This document shows, one piece after another, positions 57,258 to 64,000 of a stretch of DNA of 64,000 nucleotides (the first letter of the stretch is position 1; every line of letters begins with the position of its first letter). The notes under the pieces are model-generated. The model had not been told where the DNA came from and did no database searches. It saw only the letters and a program-made list of their open reading frames with translations. The DNA lies in NCBI RefSeq assembly GCF_010500895.1, contig NZ_JAAAWO010000001.1, positions 186,001 to 250,000 of the forward strand, written 5' to 3'. A program made the position numbers and the translations under genes. The DNA comes from Alteromonas genovensis. GTDB taxonomy: Bacteria; Pseudomonadota; Gammaproteobacteria; Enterobacterales; Alteromonadaceae.

Positions 57258-57277
57258 TACTGTATATACAAACAGTC
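57258..57277. promoter_or_regulatory. LexA (SOS) box
   Basis: CTGT-N8-ACAG with an AT-rich middle, 17 of 20 positions equal to the E. coli consensus. It lies 193 bases upstream of sapC's stop on one side and 41 bases upstream of the mraZ -35 element on the other. On the minus strand it contains a -10-like TATACA reading toward the micro-ORF. Confidence 0.7.
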
Positions 57278-57317
57278 AAAAGCCAGTAAATACGCGGGCT
57301 TGGCGTTGTTTTTATAC

Positions 57318-57347
57318 TTGACAGTGGGGATCAATGATACCTAAACT
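57318..57347 (+). promoter_or_regulatory. Probable sigma-70 promoter of the dcw cluster
   Basis: A perfect -35 TTGACA (57318-57323), an 18-base spacer and a -10-like TAAACT (57342-57347). It lies just upstream of the MraZ repeats, as the main mra promoter does in E. coli. Confidence 0.6.
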
Positions 57348-57355
57348 GTCACCTA

Positions 57356-57380
57356 GTGGGTAAATGTGGCGAAATGTGGA
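57356..57380 (+). promoter_or_regulatory. MraZ operator: three GTGG direct repeats, period 10
   Basis: GTGGG, GTGGC and GTGGA start at 57356, 57366 and 57376, each separated by a 5-base A-rich spacer. This is the form of known MraZ binding sites upstream of mraZ, so autoregulation of the cluster is likely. Confidence 0.7.
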
Positions 57381-57455
57381 TCAAATCATCATCACTTTGC
57401 AGATTAGTACTCAAAAAGTAAGAAAAATAAAAGCAAATAACAAAAGGCTAGGGGA

Positions 57456-57914
57456 ATGTTCCGCGGCGCTAACGCAATTAATCTGGATACAAAAGGCAGA
57501 CTAGCTATACCTACGCGGTATCGTCAGTCGCTGCTGGATGATTGTGAGGGACAACTTGTCTGCACTGTCGATACACAGCAAAGCTGTTTGCTACTTTACC
57601 CACTTCCCGAATGGGAAGAAATCGAGCTCAAGCTCATTAAGCTCTCTAGTATGGTTCCAGCCGAGCGCAGAATGCAGCGCTTGCTATTAGGCCATGCTTC
57701 AGAGGGGGAAATGGATAAAAGCGGTCGAATTCTTATACCTACACCTTTGCGTGCTCACGCAAAGCTATCCAAAGAAGTCATGTTAGTTGGTCAGTTAAAC
57801 AAATTTGAAATTTGGGATGCCGATGTTTGGGCTCAACAAATTGAGGTTGATATAGACACCGAACGCAAAGGCGAATTTGAACTTACCGAACGGCTACAGG
57901 ATTTCTCTCTATGA
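57456..57914 (+). CDS. mraZ: Transcriptional regulator MraZ
   Basis: AbrB-fold DNA-binding protein of 152 residues, first gene of the division and cell-wall cluster; in E. coli it represses its own operon. Two SpoVT/AbrB-like repeats: [22 protein letters not shown] and [19 protein letters not shown], both with the D-x-K/S-G-R signature. It overlaps rsmH by 4 bases. The 390-base upstream gap holds the sapC terminator, LexA box, promoter and MraZ repeats. Confidence 0.97.
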   Translation: MFRGANAINLDTKGRLAIPTRYRQSLLDDCEGQLVCTVDTQQSCLLLYPLPEWEEIELKLIKLSSMVPAERRMQRLLLGHASEGEMDKSGRILIPTPLRAHAKLSKEVMLVGQLNKFEIWDADVWAQQIEVDIDTERKGEFELTERLQDFSL

Positions 57915-58867
57915 CATCGCAAAACACATCATCAACAGGCGAATTTAAGCATATTTCCGTATTGCTTGATGAATGTATCGAGGCGTTATCTATTAAGCCT
58001 AATGGCACTTATATTGACGCGACCTTTGGACGTGGAGGCCATTCTGCGCACATTTTAGCGGCGTTAGGTAGTGGCGGAAAACTTATTGCGTTTGATCGCG
58101 ACCCACAAGCTATCAAGGCAGCTGAGCGCTTTGCCGAGGACGAACGCTTCAGTATTATTCACGCGCCCTTCGGCAATATGGCCGAAGAAATAGAAGCCTT
58201 AGGTTTGACGGGGAAAATTGATGGTGTATTGATGGACTTAGGTGTGTCATCACCTCAGCTCGACGATGCTGAACGGGGTTTCAGTTTTCTTCGCGATGGC
58301 CCTCTTGATATGCGTATGGATACCTCTAAAGGCCAAAGCGCCGCTGATTGGTTGGCGCACGCAGAAGAGCAAGATATCACGCAAGTTATCAAAGAGTTCG
58401 GTGAAGAGAAGTTCGGCAAGCGAATAGCGCATGCCATTGTGAATACGCGCAAGGAAACGCCTATCACTCGTACGGCGCAATTAGCGAAAATTATCGACGA
58501 AGCCGTACCGGTAAAAGATAAATATAAGCATCCAGCCACGCGAGCATTCCAAGGCATTCGAATTTATATCAACGCTGAGCTTGAGCAGCTGCGCGTTGGG
58601 TTAAAAGCAGCGACGAGGGTGTTGGCGAAAGAAGGTCGATTAGCCGTTATTTCTTTTCACTCATTAGAAGACAGATTGGTTAAACGTTTTATTAAAGATC
58701 AGAGTAAAGGGAAGTCGGTTCCTCACAACATGCCCATTACTCAAGCTGAAATTGATGCCGACAAAGTGCTAAAAGCGCTTAGTCGAGCTATCAAGCCATC
58801 TGAGCAAGAAGTCATCAACAACGTGCGCTCTCGTAGCTCAGTATTGAGGGTGGCCGAAAAGCTATGA
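57911..58867 (+). CDS. rsmH: 16S rRNA (cytosine-1402-N4)-methyltransferase
   Basis: SAM-dependent methyltransferase of 318 residues acting on C1402 in the ribosomal P site. SAM motif [17 protein letters not shown], then [22 protein letters not shown] and [14 protein letters not shown]. It is translationally coupled on both sides (ATGA overlaps with mraZ and ftsL). Confidence 0.97.
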   Translation: MTSQNTSSTGEFKHISVLLDECIEALSIKPNGTYIDATFGRGGHSAHILAALGSGGKLIAFDRDPQAIKAAERFAEDERFSIIHAPFGNMAEEIEALGLTGKIDGVLMDLGVSSPQLDDAERGFSFLRDGPLDMRMDTSKGQSAADWLAHAEEQDITQVIKEFGEEKFGKRIAHAIVNTRKETPITRTAQLAKIIDEAVPVKDKYKHPATRAFQGIRIYINAELEQLRVGLKAATRVLAKEGRLAVISFHSLEDRLVKRFIKDQSKGKSVPHNMPITQAEIDADKVLKALSRAIKPSEQEVINNVRSRSSVLRVAEKL

Positions 58868-59193
58868 CAACGCCGAATAAAGCCAGTACTAATTTTAACT
58901 TAATACTGATTATCGTCTCAGATTTGACCCGCAACAAGTTGCGGGTTTTGTTGTATTTGATGGTTATTACAAGTGCTATGGCCGTGATTTTGAGTAGTCA
59001 CCACAATAGACAGCAAGTTATTGCATTAGAAGACCTTATGCAGGAGAAAGACGAGCTTGACGTTGAGTGGCGAAACCTCGTGCTTGAGCAACGCGCTTTG
59101 ACCGAGCACAACCGCATCGAAACCTTAGTTGAAAAGCAGCTTGGTATGTATCGCCCTACTGCCGATGATGAAGTGGTGGTTAGACTTAAATGA
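58864..59193 (+). CDS. ftsL: Cell division protein FtsL
   Basis: Bitopic membrane protein of 109 residues. A membrane helix spans about 25-43 ([18 protein letters not shown]), followed by a periplasmic leucine-zipper-like coiled coil (about 50-95) that pairs with FtsB and FtsQ to activate septal synthesis. It overlaps rsmH and ftsI by 4 bases each. It is weakly conserved in sequence but unmistakable by position. Confidence 0.95.
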   Translation: MTTPNKASTNFNLILIIVSDLTRNKLRVLLYLMVITSAMAVILSSHHNRQQVIALEDLMQEKDELDVEWRNLVLEQRALTEHNRIETLVEKQLGMYRPTADDEVVVRLK

Positions 59194-60965
59194 GCACGGT
59201 ATCTACTACTCGGTCGCGCAAGAAGACAGGCGCAAAACAAAACGTAACACCAAGTTTCATGCACTGGCGATTCCTCGTTGTGCTTGTGGTTATTACTTCT
59301 GTGTTTGGCGTACTTGCAGCCCGCGCCGCGTTTATTCAAGTGATAGAGCCCGATGAGCTTATTCAACAGGGTGACAGCCGCACACTGCGTACACGCAACA
59401 TGCCCACCTACCGCGGTATTATTACCGACAGAAACGGGGTTGAATTAGCAGTCAGCGTGCCGGTAAGAGCGATATATGCCGATCCAAAAGTAATCCATGA
59501 AAACAACGGTTTTGATGAAGTGCGCCGCTGGGATGCACTGGCAGACGTTTTACGTCAGGACGTGACTGAACTAAAAGAAAAGGTAGCAAACCCTAAACGC
59601 CGATTCGTGTATCTGCAGCGCCAAGTATCGCCAGCTATGGCCGAATACGTGGACAAACTTGATATTCCCGGTATTTATCTCAGAAGGGAAAGTCGCCGTT
59701 ATTACCCAACCGGTGAAGTATCAGCACAGCTTATTGGCATCACGGATGTTGATGATACCGGTGTTGAAGGTCTTGAACACATGTTTGATGAGTGGCTAAC
59801 GGGCACGCCTGGCTCTCGAAAAATCCGTCGCGATGCAAAAGGGCGGCAAGTAGAAATTCTGGAGACCAAAGCAGGCGAAAAAGCCGGTAATCTTCAGCTT
59901 GCTATAGACCAACGTATTCAGGCTTTGGCGTATAAAGAAATTAAAGAAGCCATGATTTATTATCAGTCCAGCTCTGCATCGGCCATGGTGGTTGATGTAA
60001 AAACGGGCGATGTATTGGCCATGGTAAACGCACCGTCGTTTAATCCTAATGACAGAAGTGACATTGCGCCGCACAGAATGCGTAACCGCGTGATTACTGA
60101 TGCCTTTGAGCCAGGCTCTGCATTAAAACCACTAGCGGTGCTTACGGCACTTGAATTCGGTGAAGTAGAACCTAACGATACTATTGATACTAGCCCTGGC
60201 TGGATGCGGCTTGGCGGTAGTTTGGTCAAAGACTCTCGCAATTACGGTGAACTATCCCTTGAAGAAATTATTCAACACTCGAGCAACATGGGAACGTCTA
60301 AGTTAGGGCTTTCAGTACCCAAAAACTTCCTATTAGACACCTATTACAATCTTGGCTTGATGAGCGACACTGGGCTTAATATGTCTGGGGAAAGCAGCGG
60401 CATTTTCCATGAAAGAAGCCGGTGGTCGAAATTTGAATTAGCGACACTGTCTTTTGGCTACGGTATTTCGGTAACCACTGCTCAGTTAGCACGGCTTTAC
60501 GCCACTATCGCCAACGGTGGAATTAAAACGCCACTTAATATGGTGAAGTCGCCAGAGCAGCCTGCATGGCAAGGGCAGGCCGAACGGGTGATTAGTGAAG
60601 AGAATGCAAAAGCCATTGTTCAAATGATGGAGAGCGTTACCCAGCGTGGCGGTACAGCAACTAAGGCCGCTGTACCTGGCTACCGCGTTGCGGGCAAAAC
60701 GGGCACAAGTCGAAAAGCGGTGGCCGGTGGTTATGGCGAAGAGTATGTGAATATTTTCGCAGGTATTGCCCCTGTTTCCGATCCGCGATTAGTCACGGTT
60801 GTGCTTATCAATGAGCCTGGTGGCGATCTATACCACGCAGGCGATACCGCTGCCCCTGTATTTTCATCCATTATGGGTGGGGCACTTCACATATTAAATA
60901 TTACCCCCGATGACAAGCAGGTTACGTTCAGTCGATTTTTGAAGGGAGGTGAAAGTGGTAGCTAA
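59190..60965 (+). CDS. ftsI: Septal peptidoglycan transpeptidase FtsI (PBP3)
   Basis: Class B penicillin-binding protein of 591 residues that crosslinks septal peptidoglycan with FtsW. A membrane helix at about 28-47, a pedestal domain, and the transpeptidase motifs S310-x-x-K313 (EPGSALKPL), S364-S-N366 and K503-T-G-T506. All are intact. It overlaps ftsL and murE. Confidence 0.97.
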   Translation: MSTVSTTRSRKKTGAKQNVTPSFMHWRFLVVLVVITSVFGVLAARAAFIQVIEPDELIQQGDSRTLRTRNMPTYRGIITDRNGVELAVSVPVRAIYADPKVIHENNGFDEVRRWDALADVLRQDVTELKEKVANPKRRFVYLQRQVSPAMAEYVDKLDIPGIYLRRESRRYYPTGEVSAQLIGITDVDDTGVEGLEHMFDEWLTGTPGSRKIRRDAKGRQVEILETKAGEKAGNLQLAIDQRIQALAYKEIKEAMIYYQSSSASAMVVDVKTGDVLAMVNAPSFNPNDRSDIAPHRMRNRVITDAFEPGSALKPLAVLTALEFGEVEPNDTIDTSPGWMRLGGSLVKDSRNYGELSLEEIIQHSSNMGTSKLGLSVPKNFLLDTYYNLGLMSDTGLNMSGESSGIFHERSRWSKFELATLSFGYGISVTTAQLARLYATIANGGIKTPLNMVKSPEQPAWQGQAERVISEENAKAIVQMMESVTQRGGTATKAAVPGYRVAGKTGTSRKAVAGGYGEEYVNIFAGIAPVSDPRLVTVVLINEPGGDLYHAGDTAAPVFSSIMGGALHILNITPDDKQVTFSRFLKGGESGS

Positions 60966-62532
60966 CGCCTTCACTCAAAGCATTCGAGCCTTACTCGCAA
61001 AGTTTGGTATAGATGCCCCTGATATACGCGTAGAAGGGCTCACCCTTGATAGCCGCGAAGTTAACACGCGCTCAGCGTTTGTTGCCATAAAAGGCCATGA
61101 AAGAGACGGTCGTGAATTTATTCCCCAAGCTATTAGCTTAGGTGCAAAAGTGATTCTGGCGCAAACTGACGACAGTGATGCCCATGGCGCCATGGAGATG
61201 CGTGACCATAGCGTTATCATCTCGCTTTACCAGTTGCCTAATTTGCTATCCACATTAGCGGGCGCATTTTACGACTACCCTGCACAAAAAATGACATCGG
61301 TTGCGGTAACGGGTACAAACGGAAAAACATCGACAGTTCAATTGCTTACGCAGATTAAAGGCGCGCTAGGTACACGCAGTGCCAGTATAGGAACCTTAGG
61401 CAGCAGTGTGTTTGAAGGTGCTGATACCCAGTGGCAGACAACGTCAGCGGCAAATACCACGCCTGATGCCATTCGCATGCAGTACTTGTTGGCAGAGTTT
61501 GTGCAAAGCGATGTGCAGCACGTTGCGTTTGAGGCGAGTTCTCATGCTCTGGTTCAGGGGCGTCTGAGTCATGTTAAAATCGATATTGCGGTGTTGACCA
61601 ACTTAACCCGGGATCATCTTGATTATCATGGCTCTATGGAAGAGTACGCAAAGGCTAAACGTTTGTTGCTAGAACAACCGGGACTTGCGGCAATTGTATT
61701 AAATGCAAATGATGAAGAAAGTAAGCGTTGGGACAGTGCGGCAGCACAACATATTACTCGTGTGTGGACTGGTGTAACTAGCAACGAAGTTTCGGTAAGT
61801 ACGTATGAAAACCAAGGCTCTGCTTTAACTACGAGTGCGGAGAAGCCCGCTAGCAAATATTGTTTTGCGCTAAATGCCGAGTATCACGAAGCCGGCTGTC
61901 GTTTTGACATCCAAAGCTCTTGGGGGAGTGCCTCGATAGCGCTTCCGTTATTTGGAGCATTTAATGTAGCCAATGTACTGAGTGCCATTGCGACTTTATT
62001 ACAGCAGGGAGAGCGCTTTAACGAGGTGGTCAGCGCCGTCAACGCAATTACACCCGTTGAAGGACGCATGGAAGTATTTCCCTTTCAAGCTCACGCTAAT
62101 GTGGTTGTGGATTACGCTCACACCCCCGATGCCCTTGAAAAAGTGCTTGCCAGCGCCAAGGCGCATACAGAAGGAAATGTATGGTGCGTATTTGGCTGCG
62201 GTGGAGACAGAGACAAAGGAAAGCGTCCTTTGATGGCGCGCGCGGCAGAAACGGGTGCAGACAGCATAGTGATTACCACCGACAACAGTCGAAGTGAAGC
62301 GCCTGAGGACATTGCAAAAGACATTGTTAAAGGGTTGCACAACCCAGACGTTGCGGTGTCTATCCCCGATAGAGAGAAGGCAATTCGTTACTGTTTAGCG
62401 CACAGCGCAGCGGGCGACATTATCATCGTGGCGGGTAAAGGCCACGAAAATTACCAAATTATTGGTGATACGAAAATAAATTACGATGAACGTGCAGTAG
62501 TGGCGCGACTACAACAGGAATACAGCAAATGA
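60955..62532 (+). CDS. murE: UDP-MurNAc-tripeptide ligase MurE
   Basis: Mur ligase of 525 residues that adds the third residue, normally meso-diaminopimelate, to UDP-MurNAc-dipeptide. ATP loop VAVTGTNGKTSTVQL, then TNLTRDHLDYHGSMEEYAKAK, and the amino-acid pocket DNSRSEAPEDI. The usual DAP-specific motif is DNPR; here serine replaces proline. GTG at 60955 is the preferred start, 5 bases after GGGAGG. The GTG at 60949 is too close to it. It overlaps ftsI by 11 bases. Confidence 0.96.
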   Translation: MVANAFTQSIRALLAKFGIDAPDIRVEGLTLDSREVNTRSAFVAIKGHERDGREFIPQAISLGAKVILAQTDDSDAHGAMEMRDHSVIISLYQLPNLLSTLAGAFYDYPAQKMTSVAVTGTNGKTSTVQLLTQIKGALGTRSASIGTLGSSVFEGADTQWQTTSAANTTPDAIRMQYLLAEFVQSDVQHVAFEASSHALVQGRLSHVKIDIAVLTNLTRDHLDYHGSMEEYAKAKRLLLEQPGLAAIVLNANDEESKRWDSAAAQHITRVWTGVTSNEVSVSTYENQGSALTTSAEKPASKYCFALNAEYHEAGCRFDIQSSWGSASIALPLFGAFNVANVLSAIATLLQQGERFNEVVSAVNAITPVEGRMEVFPFQAHANVVVDYAHTPDALEKVLASAKAHTEGNVWCVFGCGGDRDKGKRPLMARAAETGADSIVITTDNSRSEAPEDIAKDIVKGLHNPDVAVSIPDREKAIRYCLAHSAAGDIIIVAGKGHENYQIIGDTKINYDERAVVARLQQEYSK

Positions 62533-63926
62533 TAATTACAACGCTGTCTTGGGTAGCCGAGAAAATAAACGGTACATTAATAGGAAATGATTGCGACGTT
62601 TCAAACGTTAGCACAGACACCCGGACAATTAGCGAAGGGGCTATTTATCTTGCACTCAAAGGCCCTAATTTTAATGGTCACGATTTTGTTAACCAAGCAC
62701 AACGTGCAGGTGCAAAAGCGATAATCGCTAGCGAAGATATTACGACATCCTTACCCGTTATTCAGGTTTCAGACACAAAAGTAGCCTTAGGGTTATTAGG
62801 GGCGGCAGTAAAAGCTTCTGTGGCTCCAAAAACTATCGCCATAACAGGCAGCAGTGGCAAAACCACAGTAAAAGAAATGTGCGCATCCATATTGCAAGGT
62901 TGCGGAAGTGTGTTGGCCACAAAGGGCAATTTCAACAATGATATTGGCGTCCCGCTTACCTTGCTTCGCCTTGAACCTCATCATGACTTTGCCGTCATGG
63001 AGCTTGGTGCAAACCACAAAGGTGAAATTGCCTATACCACTGAACTAGCAAAGCCTGATGTCGCCACCATTGTGAATGCCGCTGCATCACACCTTGAGGG
63101 GTTTGGCAGCGTAGAGGGTGTGGCACGAGCAAAAAGCGAAATATTCGATGGCTTAGCAAACAATGGCGTTGCCATAGTAAACATCGATAGTGAATTTGGT
63201 GATTTTTGGTTGGACAAAGTGAGTGGTAAGCAAACCCTGACGTTTTCACCTGATCAAAAAAATGCAGCAGACTTCACTGCCACAGATATTGAAATAAAAG
63301 ACAGCGGCTGTGCGTCTTTTACGCTTAATACACCAGACAGTCACATTGCTATTGCGCTAACTATTCCCGGTATTCACAACGTAGGCAATGCACTACTTGC
63401 AGCGGCTCTTACGCTGAATGTTGGAGCCACTCTTGCCGATGTAAGCGCAGGGCTCAGTGCAATGAATCAAGTAGATGGCCGACTTAACGTTAAGCGGCTT
63501 AACAAGCAGCTACGGGTGCTTGATGATACTTACAACGCCAACGTTGCCTCGGTGAAAGCCGCTATTAACACCTTGGGCGAATTTTCCGGTGCCAAGGTAC
63601 TCGTTTTAGGTGATATGGCAGAGCTTGGTGATGAGTCAGATTATTACCATCAGCGCGTCGGTGAGTATGCAAAGCAGCAGGGCATTAATTACCTTTACAC
63701 TATGGGTGCCCTAAGTCATTTGGCGAGTGACTCATTCGGAGGTCGACACTTCGACAACCTTGACAGTTTACTCGCCTCGCTACAAGACGACGTAGTGACA
63801 GCACACCAAGATATTTCAGTTTTGGTAAAAGGATCCCGTAGTTCAAAAATGGAGCGAGTCGTTAAGGCTATTGAAGCCTCTTCATTCGGACAGTGCGATA
63901 GTAATGAGGAGCAAAGTAAATGTTAA
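62529..63926 (+). CDS. murF: UDP-MurNAc-tripeptide--D-Ala-D-Ala ligase MurF
   Basis: Mur ligase of 465 residues that adds D-Ala-D-Ala, completing the cytoplasmic pentapeptide precursor. ATP loop IAITGSSGKTTVKEMCASIL, then TKGNFNNDIGVPLTLLRL and ELGANHKGEIAYTTELAKP, and the C-terminal VLDDTYNANVASVKAAI. It overlaps murE by 4 and mraY by 7 bases. Confidence 0.97.
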   Translation: MIITTLSWVAEKINGTLIGNDCDVSNVSTDTRTISEGAIYLALKGPNFNGHDFVNQAQRAGAKAIIASEDITTSLPVIQVSDTKVALGLLGAAVKASVAPKTIAITGSSGKTTVKEMCASILQGCGSVLATKGNFNNDIGVPLTLLRLEPHHDFAVMELGANHKGEIAYTTELAKPDVATIVNAAASHLEGFGSVEGVARAKSEIFDGLANNGVAIVNIDSEFGDFWLDKVSGKQTLTFSPDQKNAADFTATDIEIKDSGCASFTLNTPDSHIAIALTIPGIHNVGNALLAAALTLNVGATLADVSAGLSAMNQVDGRLNVKRLNKQLRVLDDTYNANVASVKAAINTLGEFSGAKVLVLGDMAELGDESDYYHQRVGEYAKQQGINYLYTMGALSHLASDSFGGRHFDNLDSLLASLQDDVVTAHQDISVLVKGSRSSKMERVVKAIEASSFGQCDSNEEQSKC

Positions 63927-64000
63927 TGTGGCTGGCCGATTGGCTAACTCAATTCGATTCAGGGTTTAACGTATTCTCGTACCTCACGTTACGGGCTATC
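63920..64000 (+). CDS. mraY: Phospho-MurNAc-pentapeptide transferase, 5' end only
   Basis: The first 27 codons are in the window: MLMWLADWLTQFDSGFNVFS then YLTLRAI. This matches the MraY N terminus, which begins with the SGFNVFSYLTxRAI segment before the first membrane helix. GAGGAGC lies upstream of the ATG. MraY makes lipid I at the inner membrane and follows murF in the standard dcw order. Confidence 0.95.
   Translation, partial: MLMWLADWLTQFDSGFNVFSYLTLRAI

Noticed and set aside
57432..57455. SOS control of the dcw promoter by the LexA box
   Set aside because: Not claimed as a feature: the box ends 41 bases before the -35 element, too far upstream for usual LexA repression of that promoter. 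It is kept only as an alternative in the finding.

Overview
The window looks like a chromosomal segment of a marine gammaproteobacterium, most likely Alteromonas or a close relative. This is a judgement from gene content and gene order (thrABC after an attenuator, divergent yggS/pilT-pilU, rsmE-gshB-yqgE-ruvX, PrsK/PrsR, SapC, a canonical mraZ-dcw cluster) and from moderate G+C with Alteromonadales-like proteins. No database search was run. Nearly all genes are core or housekeeping. I see no insertion sequence with a transposase, no prophage, no CRISPR array, no tRNA and no rRNA.

Layout. 1-5.7 kb: 3' end of a catalase gene, a small DUF2986 protein, an OmpR-type two-component pair and aceK. 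5.7-9.0 kb: a stand-alone receiver protein and an arsenic resistance operon (arsR-arsC-arsH-acr3) with three dyads upstream of arsR. 9.1-12.4 kb: an exported phosphatase-like protein, the glutathione-dependent formaldehyde dehydrogenase gene frmA and a divergent LysR regulator. 12.5-18.4 kb: a threonine-operon leader and attenuator, thrA-thrB-thrC, ung, and a 58-residue DUF3545 gene. 18.7-26 kb: tal-pgi, yaaA, an exported DUF885 protein and a transglutaminase-like TPR lipoprotein. 26-38.7 kb: fadH, DUF4426, yggT, proC, yggS, pilT-pilU, a DUF2007/zinc-ribbon protein, ruvX, yqgE, gshB, rsmE, a small membrane protein and an MscS channel. 38.8-47.6 kb: an M48 lipoprotein, a choice-of-anchor I lipoprotein, a KAS III-like enzyme, the PrsK/PrsR pair and a repeat-rich lipoprotein. 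47.8-55.6 kb: a TPR-GGDEF diguanylate cyclase with a small GFA-like protein, an orphan ParA plus ribbon-helix-helix pair, a peroxiredoxin-glutaredoxin fusion, an exported alpha/beta hydrolase and an M19 dipeptidase. 56-64 kb: SapC, then mraZ-rsmH-ftsL-ftsI-murE-murF-mraY, cut by the window end.

How the parts fit. Several blocks are clear functional units: arsenite sensing and efflux, threonine synthesis under attenuation, twitching ATPases, glutathione synthesis with glutathione-dependent detoxification (frmA, the Prx-Grx fusion, possibly the GFA-like protein), and peptidoglycan and septum synthesis under an apparent MraZ-controlled promoter.

The least explained signals lie between genes. 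The strongest is a near-consensus LexA (SOS) box at 57258-57277, between sapC and mraZ. On the minus strand it is followed at once by a good ribosome binding site and a 22-codon, strongly basic ORF. Others are a 153-bp MITE-like element with 17-bp inverted ends upstream of sapC (56016-56168), two strong stem-loops upstream of mscS, and direct repeats upstream of the Prx-Grx gene.
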